NCBI GenBank assembly: GCA_002725445.1
Contig: PBPD01000051.1
Coordinates: forward strand, 1 to 7,424
Direction: 5' to 3'
Source: Rickettsiales bacterium
GTDB lineage: Bacteria; Pseudomonadota; Alphaproteobacteria; Rickettsiales; UBA3002
Length of the DNA stretch: 7,424 nucleotides
Shown: positions 1-6,380 of the stretch, piece by piece
Position numbering within the stretch: the stretch's first letter is position 1
Layout of the letters: the number at the start of each line of letters is the position of its first letter
Notes under the pieces: generated by a model
The model's input: only the letters and a program-made list of their open reading frames with translations
Told to the model about the DNA's origin: nothing
Databases searched by the model: none
Made by a program: the position numbers and the translations under genes

Positions 1-314
1 AGGCTAAACAGTTCATTGTTATAATCCACCACCACATTCATCATAGAAGAATCGTCTTCAGCTGGAGGCAGACTTAACCGGCGGCGCATATTGATAACTG
101 TTACGATACGTCCGCGCAGATTAAGGGAGCCTGCAATTACTGCAGGTGCCAGCGGTATTTTGGCTATACGCTGTTTGCGCAAAACATCCTGCACGGACAG
201 CACAGAAATACCAAACAACTGGCCACCAACGCGCATGGTTACAAATTCCTGTAGGCTACCAGTAAATGTTACATTCTGCCCGGTCTCAGCCTGAGCCACC
301 ACATCATGCGACAT
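1..314 (-). CDS. cheW: CheW chemotaxis scaffold protein, partial (C-terminus beyond left edge)
   Basis: CheW couples the kinase CheA to chemoreceptors in cytoplasmic arrays. The 104 residues present begin MSHDVVAQAETG and read through a CheW-fold N-terminal half. The typical stretch NLRGRIVTVINMRRRL lies at about residues 65-80 and matches the family pattern NLRG-x-I-x-PVI-x-L-R. CheW proteins are usually about 150-170 residues, so roughly the last third is missing. The ATG at 312-314 is chosen because a strong Shine-Dalgarno (GGAGGGAG) ends 6 bases upstream. A second in-frame ATG two codons earlier (318-320) would abut that site and is too close. The start lies inside the end of cheA, with an 11-base overlap, so translation is probably coupled. 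The overlap with CheA and the domain motif make the identity secure. More che genes probably follow off the left edge (inference). Confidence 0.93.
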   Translation of the reverse strand, partial: MSHDVVAQAETGQNVTFTGSLQEFVTMRVGGQLFGISVLSVQDVLRKQRIAKIPLAPAVIAGSLNLRGRIVTVINMRRRLSLPPAEDDSSMMNVVVDYNNELFS

Positions 315-3222
315 CTGCATCTCCCTCCGATTCGCCTAACAAATGGCGAGCAATCGTTTCCACCAATGTTTCACGGTCTGTTTTCAGAATGAATTCGTTG
401 ATACCAATCTCTTGGCTACGCTCCAGAAAATGCTGATTGATAGTAGAGGTGAAAGCGATGATTGGTACATCGTCAAAGCGCTTATCGCCCCGCAAGCGTT
501 CCGAGAATTCAAACCCGTCCATTTCCGGCATTTCAATGTCTGTCACAATTGCATCAAAGCCATATTTAGGGTTGTTCAACATGCCGAGCGCTTCATGCGC
601 ATCTGGCGCCGCCGTGACTTTGTAACCCACCGCTTCCAAGAAAGGCACCGTCAAGTTACGGAAGAAGACACTGTCTTCCACTAGCAACAAATGGAAGCTC
701 TCAGCCCGTCTGTCCTGCAGAATATTCAGATTACTAATATCGCCTGCCATATCTTTTAGCAAAAACCCTACATCGACAATATCGGTGGTTTTGTCGGCAA
801 TCACCATACTTCCAAGCAACGATTCATCTGTTGACGACAATTTCACCGAGAGGGGAGCTTCAATAATATCCATGATCTCATCGACCATCAGGCCTATCGT
901 TTTGTTATCATAGGTGAATACAATAACATCACACATACCGTCTTTTTCGATTGGTTTATTATCCAATCGCGTCAACCGCATCAACTCATCACGGTACTGG
1001 ATGACAGGCAGTTCACCTGAAAATTCTATTTGCGCTGTATCGATTTCTTCCAATCGCGAGACCAGCTCTAATGGCACCGCTTTTGGTGCCGCTTCTCCTG
1101 ATTTGAAGAGTAGGAAATTAACGCGGCGCATGCCTTTGTCCATTTTATCTTCTTGCATGCCATCCTGTTTCGCTGACGCTTCCAGCTCGCCCGCGGCGCG
1201 CGCCATACCATTCGGGTCAAGAATCATGATAACGCTGCCGTCACCCAAAATGGTGTTACCCGAATACACTGATATATGCTGCAATAACGTAGATACAGGC
1301 TTGACCACAATCTCTTCCGTATCGAAAATACGGTCCACAATAAGGCCAAAATCATTGCCACCTACTTTGCATACGACAATGTAGCGTTCGTCGTTTTTCT
1401 CCTGCAGCTCTTCTTCAATAGAATCTGGCTGATCCGGCAAATCAAGTATTTGCTTTAGTGACACGAGCGGCAGCAATTTATCACGCAAACGCAGCACCGC
1501 GGCATTGTTGATATGCTCCAGCTGAAACTCGGAATCTTCAGCTGAACGTACCAACTCAAGCACGTTAATCTGCGGAATAGCAAAGCGCTGCGTACCAGAC
1601 TCAACAATCAACACTGACACAATCGCTAGCGTTAGCGGGATTTTGATATGGAAGGTTGATCCCTTGCCCACTTCTGAGGTTAATTCGACCGTGCCGCCAA
1701 TTTTCTCAATATTCGTACGCACCACATCCATGCCAACACCACGGCCAGACACGCTGGTCACTTTTTCCGCCGTCGAGAATCCAGGCTTAAAGATAAACTG
1801 CAGAATTTGCTGCTCCGCCATTGCGGACGCCTCTTCCTCGGTGGTCAGCCCATTGCTGATGGCTTTATTTTTGATGATCTCCGGGTTAATACCTTTCCCG
1901 TCATCTGCAATTTCAATAATGATGTGACCACCTTCATGATACGCGCTGAGTGTCACCGTACCAGTTTCCTGCTTGCCGGTCTCTTGGCGCTGCTCTGGCG
2001 TCTCCAGGCCGTGATCACACGAATTGCGCACCATATGTGTAAGCGGGTCTTTAATCAGCTCGAGCAATTGGCGATCCAGCTCGGTTTCCGCTCCCACCAT
2101 GCGCAGCTCGATTTTCTTGCCTAGTTCAATAGACAAATCGCGAATCAAGCGCGGGAATTTTGCCCATGCATTGCCAATAGGCTGCATGCGCGTTTTCATT
2201 ACACCCTCTTGCAGCTCCGTCGTAATGTGCGACAAATGCTGCAACGGCGCATTGAATTCGTTATCGTCGCGATTACGCACGATTTGAAGCAGTTGGTTAC
2301 GGGTAAGCACCAGCTCACCTACCATCTGCATCAGGCTTTCGAGCACTTCCAGATTCACACGGATACTCTGATTTGCCATCCCGCCACCGGATGACGGCTC
2401 TTTATTGCCAGCACCCGCTGCCAATCCTTCCTTGATGGCTTTTTCCTTCGCAGTTGGCTTTGGTTTAGCTGCGGGCTTCGCCTCTTCCTCAGCGGCTACA
2501 GGCACCTGCGGCGCTGCTGGCGGCTCATCTTCTGGCAGCGGATCCTCTTCCTCCATGGCAGCCATAGCCGCATTGGCCTCAGCGTCTGCGTCAGCATCAA
2601 TATCTATATCCGCACCTGCATCTGCATCGCCACCTTCAATAGTCGGCTCGGCCTCCTGAAACGCGCGCTCAAGGGCATCCAACGCCTCCTGCGAAAGCCC
2701 ACCCTCATTATCCGGCAATTTCATGCCTCCATCAGATGGCTTTGCCTCTGCCGCTTCTTCTGCTGCTTCTTCCGCTACAGGCGCTTCTACGACTTCTTGT
2801 TGCGCATCTTCCGTCGGTGGTACGGCAGGGGCTTCTGGCGCAGCCGCTTCTTCAGTATAGGCATTCAGACGGTTAATGATATCCGTGTCGTCACCTTCAG
2901 GCTCTTCTCCATTTTCAGCCAGATGGTCCATGATATCCTTAATGGTATCCAGCGCCTCCAGCACAATGGAAATCACTCCGGCCGTCGCCTCAATCTCGCC
3001 GTCACGCACCTTCCCGAGCACGTTTTCTCCTGCGTGCGCTACATGCTCCAGACGCGGCAATCCCAAAAAGCCACATGTTCCTTTAATCGTATGAACAAGC
3101 CGGAAAATATTACCCAAAATTTCTTTATCATTTGGGTTTTGCTCGAGTTTAACCAGCTCCACATCGAGCACAGAAAGGCTTTCTGCCGTTTCTTCAATAA
3201 ATTCGCTGATTAGATCATCCAT
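304..3222 (-). CDS. cheA: Hybrid chemotaxis histidine kinase CheA (HPt, P3-P4, two CheW-like domains, receiver)
   Basis: CheA autophosphorylates in receptor arrays and passes phosphate to response regulators. The protein has 972 residues, against roughly 650-750 for a classical CheA. Domain order: HPt/P1 (1-105) with phosphoacceptor H44 in LVHTIKGTCGFLG; low-complexity acidic Ala/Pro/Glu linker (123-282) with a DADAGADIDIDADADAE run near 199-215 and no recognisable P2; P3 dimerisation helices (about 285-345); P4 ATPase with N box HMVRNSCDHG (396-405), G1 DDGKG (440-444), F box GFS (481-483) and G2 GRGVGMD (493-499); P5 CheW-like (about 532-680); a second CheW-like domain (about 696-830); receiver (843-960) with E849/D850, phosphoacceptor D895, T925 and K947. 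All catalytic motifs are intact. The single ATG at 3222 follows an in-frame stop. A GGAGG lies 16 bases upstream, further than usual, so translation may be modest. It sits 94 bases after chpT and overlaps cheW. Confidence 0.96.
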   Translation of the reverse strand: MDDLISEFIEETAESLSVLDVELVKLEQNPNDKEILGNIFRLVHTIKGTCGFLGLPRLEHVAHAGENVLGKVRDGEIEATAGVISIVLEALDTIKDIMDHLAENGEEPEGDDTDIINRLNAYTEEAAAPEAPAVPPTEDAQQEVVEAPVAEEAAEEAAEAKPSDGGMKLPDNEGGLSQEALDALERAFQEAEPTIEGGDADAGADIDIDADADAEANAAMAAMEEEDPLPEDEPPAAPQVPVAAEEEAKPAAKPKPTAKEKAIKEGLAAGAGNKEPSSGGGMANQSIRVNLEVLESLMQMVGELVLTRNQLLQIVRNRDDNEFNAPLQHLSHITTELQEGVMKTRMQPIGNAWAKFPRLIRDLSIELGKKIELRMVGAETELDRQLLELIKDPLTHMVRNSCDHGLETPEQRQETGKQETGTVTLSAYHEGGHIIIEIADDGKGINPEIIKNKAISNGLTTEEEASAMAEQQILQFIFKPGFSTAEKVTSVSGRGVGMDVVRTNIEKIGGTVELTSEVGKGSTFHIKIPLTLAIVSVLIVESGTQRFAIPQINVLELVRSAEDSEFQLEHINNAAVLRLRDKLLPLVSLKQILDLPDQPDSIEEELQEKNDERYIVVCKVGGNDFGLIVDRIFDTEEIVVKPVSTLLQHISVYSGNTILGDGSVIMILDPNGMARAAGELEASAKQDGMQEDKMDKGMRRVNFLLFKSGEAAPKAVPLELVSRLEEIDTAQIEFSGELPVIQYRDELMRLTRLDNKPIEKDGMCDVIVFTYDNKTIGLMVDEIMDIIEAPLSVKLSSTDESLLGSMVIADKTTDIVDVGFLLKDMAGDISNLNILQDRRAESFHLLLVEDSVFFRNLTVPFLEAVGYKVTAAPDAHEALGMLNNPKYGFDAIVTDIEMPEMDGFEFSERLRGDKRFDDVPIIAFTSTINQHFLERSQEIGINEFILKTDRETLVETIARHLLGESEGDADVA
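321..328 (-). promoter_or_regulatory. Ribosome binding site of cheW, inside the cheA 3' end
   Basis: The minus strand reads GGAGGGAG, 6 bases before the cheW ATG and still within cheA coding sequence. It decides between the two in-frame ATG codons at 320 and 314, favouring 314. It also indicates that cheW is translated from the cheA message. Confidence 0.75.
2653..2703 (-). other. FliM-like putative CheY-binding motif within the CheA linker
   Basis: CheA residues 174-190 contain GGLSQEALDALERAF. The N-terminal CheY-binding peptide of FliM has the form LSQAEIDALL. The two share L-S-Q-x-x-[I/L]-D-A-L. The segment is an island with helix-forming pattern in an otherwise disordered, low-complexity linker where P2, the usual CheY/CheB docking domain, would be expected. 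The resemblance is seen directly. A docking role is inference. Confidence 0.5.
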
Positions 3223-3316
3223 ATCACGTAACTAATCGCCTCCCCATCAAGCTTACCTGCTTGCAGTTTTCTGCTTTAGCAGTTTACAGCAAAGAGGCTA
3301 AACGGCAAACCAATAA
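3223..3316 (-). promoter_or_regulatory. chpT-cheA spacer with tandem dyads and a weak candidate promoter
   Basis: This 94-base gap holds two short palindromes close together on the plus strand: CTGC-TT-GCAG (3257-3266) and CTGC-TTTA-GCAG (3271-3282), each followed by T-rich bases. On the minus strand a possible promoter is TTGCCG (3303-3308), a 16-base spacer, then TAAACT (3281-3286). Each box matches consensus at 4 of 6 positions. Transcription would start near the second dyad, about 50 bases before the cheA ATG. The dyads could be an operator or a small leader hairpin. No convincing rho-independent terminator is visible, so read-through from chpT is likely. Confidence 0.25.
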
Positions 3317-3979
3317 TTAGGCTTGTTCGTTATGAAGCGAATCCTTTTGCTCAACCACCAGTCGCAATGCGCCATCGCTTAGCTCAACAGTAAGCTCTGC
3401 GACCAAATCCTTGACAATTTGCTTGGTGAGGTAGGGTTGTGAGGTCTTGGGCGTCAGACGCTCCACCGGCGTATCAGCACGCAGGAGTTGATGGCATTCT
3501 TCATCCAACTTCACCACATCTCCCTGTGCTATCACCTCAACATGACGCACATGCTGGTCGCTTTCCAGCTTCACCACAATAGAGCCGCCTTTGAGCAGTG
3601 AGCCTGCACTTATAATCATCAAATTAAGCAGCAAGCGCCCCATTTTCATACTCACCGACATCACAGACGGATCCGTATATTGGTCTGCCCAGTCCAGAGA
3701 GATCTTGCTGGTAGAGAAAAATGCTTCGGCTACGCTACGCAATTGCTGTAAGTCTGCCTCGCCACTTTCGTTAATGCGCCCATAGGCTTGACGGTAAAAT
3801 TGCAGACGATTGGAAGCTTCCTGCGCACTCCCGACAATCAGCTCTAACGCCTGATCCTGCATATCAAAGGCATCGTCTTGCATAAATTCAATGCCATTAT
3901 TCACAGCACCAATAGGCCCTGTCAGGTCATGACACAGGCGAGTACACAGCATTTCAGTGAGTTTAAGTTCAGTTATCAT
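3317..3979 (-). CDS. chpT: Histidine phosphotransferase ChpT
   Basis: ChpT is a dimeric phosphotransferase that relays phosphate, in Caulobacter from the hybrid kinase CckA to CtrA and CpdR. This 220-residue protein is a normal length for the family. The N-terminal helical hairpin carries RLCHDLTGPIGAVNNGIEFM with phosphoacceptor H17, the hallmark LCHDL-x-x-P-x-GA-x-x-NG. The C-terminal part is the ATPase-like fold that no longer binds ATP: MGRLLLNLMIISAGSLLKGG at about 112-131 aligns with the N-box helix, and no glycine-rich G1/G2 boxes are seen. The ATG at 3979 leaves the conserved helix intact, but no strong Shine-Dalgarno precedes it. It lies upstream of cheA on the same strand and is divergent from the S24 regulator. 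Its kinase and final target are not in the window. CheA's receiver is a possible partner (inference). Confidence 0.88.
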   Translation of the reverse strand: MITELKLTEMLCTRLCHDLTGPIGAVNNGIEFMQDDAFDMQDQALELIVGSAQEASNRLQFYRQAYGRINESGEADLQQLRSVAEAFFSTSKISLDWADQYTDPSVMSVSMKMGRLLLNLMIISAGSLLKGGSIVVKLESDQHVRHVEVIAQGDVVKLDEECHQLLRADTPVERLTPKTSQPYLTKQIVKDLVAELTVELSDGALRLVVEQKDSLHNEQA

Positions 3980-4021
3980 GTATGAGTCTTTTGCGCTTGT
4001 CTTATTTTTTATTTCTTATGC

Positions 4022-4050
4022 AGTCTAGCGGCAGGCAAGAGCGAGTGCAA
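4022..4050 (-). promoter_or_regulatory. chpT: Candidate chpT promoter
   Basis: On the minus strand, TTGCAC (4045-4050), a 17-base spacer and TAGACT (4022-4027) lie about 43 bases before the chpT ATG. The -10 box matches consensus at 4 of 6 positions and the -35 at about 3 of 6. Spacing is ideal but both boxes are weak. It is followed by an A-rich leader. Confidence 0.3.
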
Positions 4051-4098
4051 ACAGATTCAACCGCCCATAACCGCACATACACAATGGCTAGAATATTG

Positions 4099-4126
4099 GT
4101 TGCATTGACGCAACTTATGGTATAGT
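4099..4126 (+). promoter_or_regulatory. Promoter and probable operator of the S24 regulator
   Basis: TATAGT at 4121-4126 (5 of 6 to TATAAT) is preceded by TG with one base between (4118-4119), an extended -10 element that could explain why no good -35 is found. Just upstream is the palindrome GTTGC-ATTGAC-GCAAC (4099-4114), covering the -35 region. An XRE-family repressor often binds such a dyad to control its own gene, so autoregulation is likely (inference). The leader would be about 20 bases, with a run of eight A at 4131-4138. A short AGG (4145-4147) acts as ribosome binding site 5 bases before the ATG. Confidence 0.5.
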
Positions 4127-4152
4127 GCTCAAAAAAAATATCGCAGGTAGCA

Positions 4153-4824
4153 ATGAGCACGCTAATAAACAATCTTAAAGCGCATATGGCGCGGCATGAA
4201 TTAAATGCACGTGAACTGGCTAAGCGGGCAGATGTTAAACCGTCTTTTATATATGATATTTTAAGCGGAAAATCTGCCAACCCTTCCAGCATTAAACTGG
4301 CGCGGGTTGCGCAAGCATTGCGCGTTAACCTTGCCGATCTGGTGCAACCGTCGGAAGCAAATGGCGCCGATGGCGGCGGTGCTGCAAACCACAACGCAAT
4401 ACACCTACCTTATTTGACTGTGGCTGGCAAAGGCGCTCAACGTCATGTCGCCACCAAATTCACCTATACACCGCCTTTTGCATTTAACGCCACCTGGCTG
4501 CAAGGTGTGATGACAACCGAAGCGCAATATCTCCGCATTCTGCATATAGAAGAAGACAGCATGCATCCGACATTGCACCCGAATGATCATGTGATCGTTG
4601 ATGTGAGCCGCAACACACCCTCTCCTCCTGGCATTTTTGCGCTATTTGATGGCCATGGCATCATCATCAAACGGCTGGAGTATACTATTGAAGATATAAA
4701 TGGTCGGCAGGATCGCTTAGTGCAAATACGTTCCGACAACCCGCATTACACCAGTTACGAAAAAGCCGCGTCTGAATTGGATATTATCGGCCGTATTGTC
4801 TGGGTAGGGCGCAACCTGCACTAA
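4153..4824 (+). CDS. HTH-XRE / S24 (LexA/CI-like) transcriptional regulator
   Basis: A 223-residue cytoplasmic regulator of the CI/LexA type. Residues about 4-65 form an XRE helix-turn-helix (ELAKRADVKPSFIYDILSGK, then SIKLARVAQALRVNLADLV). A Gly/Ala-rich hinge follows (about 68-80). The C-terminal S24 domain has the catalytic serine S136 in EDSMHPTLHPNDHVIVD and the catalytic lysine K173 in IIIKRLE. Their separation of 37 residues equals that of E. coli LexA (S119, K156). An Ala-Gly pair at 91-92 (LTVAGKG) is placed like a self-cleavage site, although 45 residues before the serine rather than 35-38. The ATG at 4153 has a short AGG upstream. It is divergent from chpT and convergent with the response regulator. 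No integrase or phage genes are nearby, so it looks like a resident regulator. Whether it responds to DNA damage, and its targets, are unknown. Confidence 0.85.
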   Translation: MSTLINNLKAHMARHELNARELAKRADVKPSFIYDILSGKSANPSSIKLARVAQALRVNLADLVQPSEANGADGGGAANHNAIHLPYLTVAGKGAQRHVATKFTYTPPFAFNATWLQGVMTTEAQYLRILHIEEDSMHPTLHPNDHVIVDVSRNTPSPPGIFALFDGHGIIIKRLEYTIEDINGRQDRLVQIRSDNPHYTSYEKAASELDIIGRIVWVGRNLH

Positions 4825-4852
4825 CAGGCAGACTGCGCAGCGCCTTCTGCGT

Positions 4853-4877
4853 GCTGGGCTATATTAGCCCTGCTTTT
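4853..4877 (+). terminator. Probable rho-independent terminator of the S24 regulator
   Basis: The stem GGGCTA (4856-4861) pairs with TAGCCC (4865-4870) around a 3-base loop. It extends by GC/GC (4853-4854 with 4872-4873) past one T-T mismatch, and is followed by TTTT (4874-4877). The T tract is short. It lies 28 bases after the S24 stop and overlaps the last codons and stop of the convergent response-regulator gene. Confidence 0.5.
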
Positions 4878-6282
4878 GCACTTCGTGCTCTAACCCCAGA
4901 TCACGAATCTTACGATACAGCGTGGAACGGCCAATGCCAAGCTTGCGTGCCGTGCGCGAAATATGCCCTTGATAATGACGCAGCGCATAGATAATCGCCT
5001 CGGTTTCCACATCCTGCATAGGGCGCACATCGCCATCGCTCCGTACCAAGGTTAAATTAATATCCTCGACACCTACATCATTCGCAACCTTCGCATAGCC
5101 ATTCACTTTGTCTTTGCATCGCTCAAGCCGTATTTCCATATCGCGCTCAGATGTCTGGAAATGTCGTTTTTCTAACGTATCGCCCTCACATAATATCACC
5201 GCACGATGCAATGTATTTTCCAGCTGATCTATATTACCCGGCCAGGGGGCAGACTCCATCCACTCCAGCGCCGCCGGAGAAATATGCTGCACCGGCTTTT
5301 TCTCACGACTTGCAAAACCGCGCATCCTGTCTTCAGCCAGCAATGCAATATCCTCTTTGCGCTCGGACAAACAAGGCAAGGTAATACGCATCCCGTTAAT
5401 TTTAAAATAGAGGTCTGCGCGGAACAGTCCCTCTTCAACCCAACTGTCCAAATGCTTACTGGTCGAGGCAATCACCCGCACGTCATGCTCCTCAAGCACA
5501 GGCATGTTCTGCTGTAGCAACGCTTGCTGCCCCATGCTCAATGCCTCTACACCATCTAAATAAAGCGTGCCCTTTTTGGCCTGCATAATTTTTCCGGGGC
5601 GCGGCGCGTAGCGGCTTTCTGACGCATCGTTATAATGGCCACACAGCACTTTCTCAAAGCCACGCTCACTGACGGCCGCACAATTGAGCACGATAAAGGG
5701 CGCCGAATTTCGAGCGCTCGAGCCATGAATTGCACGGGCGAGAAATTCCTTTCCGACGCCTGCTGCACCATATAATAGCACATTGATCGAACTGCCTGAG
5801 GCATGTTCGCCCAGCTTCATAACCTCACGAAATGCAGGGCTTTTGCCAATCATATCGTCAAACTGAACACAATTCTCATAGTGACGCTCTAAACGCTTCA
5901 ACTCACGCTGCATCTGCGCGCGCTCCAGCGCCTGATTTACCGACAAACGCAAACGCTGCACCGAAATAGGTTTATAGAGAAAATCATCTGCGCCAGCGTG
6001 GATCGCTTCGATCGCAATTTTATTGTCGCCATACGCAGAGAAAATAATAATGGGAATAGGAATACGGCGCTTGCGCACTTCCTGAATAACATCCATGCCG
6101 TGCATATCGGGCAAATGCATGTCCAACAGCATTAAATCCGGAAGCGGCCCCTCTTCCAACATAGACAACGCTTTCAGACCACGCGTGGTCGAAAGCGCCT
6201 GCATACCCAATTCCTTACGGACAATCTGCTCCATAAGCATTAATTGCGTACGCTCATCTTCAACTATTAAAATTGATCGCAT
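4864..6282 (-). CDS. NtrC-type response regulator (REC-AAA+-Fis) with a degenerate AAA+ domain
   Basis: A 472-residue cytoplasmic DNA-binding response regulator. The receiver (1-120) has E8/D9, phosphoacceptor D54 in LLDMHLPDMHG, S82 and K104, all as expected. The AAA+ domain (about 141-375) keeps Walker A GAAGVGKE (172-179) and FRADLYFK (287-294). Where NtrC-family activators have GAFTGA, it reads DASESR (219-224). Walker B is GTLYLDGV (238-245), with G244 replacing the conserved glutamate. Sensor II is WPGNIDQL (347-354), with D352 in place of arginine. The C-terminal Fis-type helix-turn-helix (about 426-465, ISRTARKLGIGRSTLYRKIR) is intact. It therefore probably binds DNA under phosphorylation control without activating sigma-54. 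The ATG at 6282 is preferred because AAAAGAGG ends 8 bases upstream. A GTG at 6291 would add three residues but overlaps that site. No cognate kinase is adjacent. Confidence 0.9.
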   Translation of the reverse strand: MRSILIVEDERTQLMLMEQIVRKELGMQALSTTRGLKALSMLEEGPLPDLMLLDMHLPDMHGMDVIQEVRKRRIPIPIIIFSAYGDNKIAIEAIHAGADDFLYKPISVQRLRLSVNQALERAQMQRELKRLERHYENCVQFDDMIGKSPAFREVMKLGEHASGSSINVLLYGAAGVGKEFLARAIHGSSARNSAPFIVLNCAAVSERGFEKVLCGHYNDASESRYAPRPGKIMQAKKGTLYLDGVEALSMGQQALLQQNMPVLEEHDVRVIASTSKHLDSWVEEGLFRADLYFKINGMRITLPCLSERKEDIALLAEDRMRGFASREKKPVQHISPAALEWMESAPWPGNIDQLENTLHRAVILCEGDTLEKRHFQTSERDMEIRLERCKDKVNGYAKVANDVGVEDINLTLVRSDGDVRPMQDVETEAIIYALRHYQGHISRTARKLGIGRSTLYRKIRDLGLEHEVQKQG

Positions 6283-6290
6283 CTCAAGCA

Positions 6291-6298
6291 CCTCTTTT
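6291..6298 (-). promoter_or_regulatory. Ribosome binding site deciding the response-regulator start
   Basis: The minus strand reads AAAAGAGG, 8 bases before the ATG at 6282. The in-frame GTG at 6291 overlaps this element, so the ATG is the better start. Confidence 0.6.
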
Positions 6299-6307
6299 AC
6301 AACCTGA

Positions 6308-6336
6308 AGTATAGGAGCAAGGGGGGTACTTGTCTA
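6308..6336 (-). promoter_or_regulatory. Sigma-70-type promoter of the response-regulator gene
   Basis: On the minus strand, TAGACA (6331-6336) and TATACT (6308-6313) each match consensus at 5 of 6 positions and are separated by exactly 17 bases. Transcription would start near 6301, leaving a leader of about 19 bases with the ribosome binding site. An inverted repeat (6333-6359) overlaps the -35 box. Confidence 0.65.
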
Positions 6337-6359
6337 CCCTGAGATGTATATAAGGTAGA
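6333..6359. repeat. Spaced inverted repeat overlapping the -35 box, possible operator
   Basis: TCTACC (6333-6338) and GGTAGA (6354-6359) are perfect 6-base inverted arms separated by 15 bases, so their centres are 21 bases apart, two helical turns. One arm shares bases with the -35 element. This geometry suits a dimeric regulator, perhaps the response regulator acting on its own gene. That role is inference. Confidence 0.4.
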
Positions 6360-6380
6360 TTTATTTTAATTCACACCACC

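Noticed and set aside
1073..1090. Perfect 6-base inverted repeat GGCACC-N6-GGTGCC inside cheA
   Set aside because: It lies in the second CheW-like domain and is explained by the codons of A-P-K-A-V-P. There is no T tract and no gene boundary nearby, so a regulatory role is unsupported.
914..1384. Plus-strand open frame of 156 codons opposite cheA
   Set aside because: It is antisense to the CheW-like domains of cheA, with Ser/Arg-rich composition typical of a shadow frame and no recognisable motif.
2580..2640. Minisatellite-like GAT/GCA repeats in cheA
   Set aside because: The repeats code an Asp-Ala run in a disordered linker. The pattern is an expected consequence of low-complexity protein sequence rather than a separate element.
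2405..2659. Open frame of 84 codons opposite the cheA linker, rich in Ser/Ala/Gly
   Set aside because: It is the antisense shadow of the low-complexity Ala/Glu/Asp linker. There is no ribosome binding site or domain, and the sense strand is a confident kinase.
4002..4394. Minus-strand open frame of 130 codons spanning the chpT-S24 intergenic region
   Set aside because: It overlaps the S24 regulator's DNA-binding domain and both divergent promoters. It has no ribosome binding site or domain.
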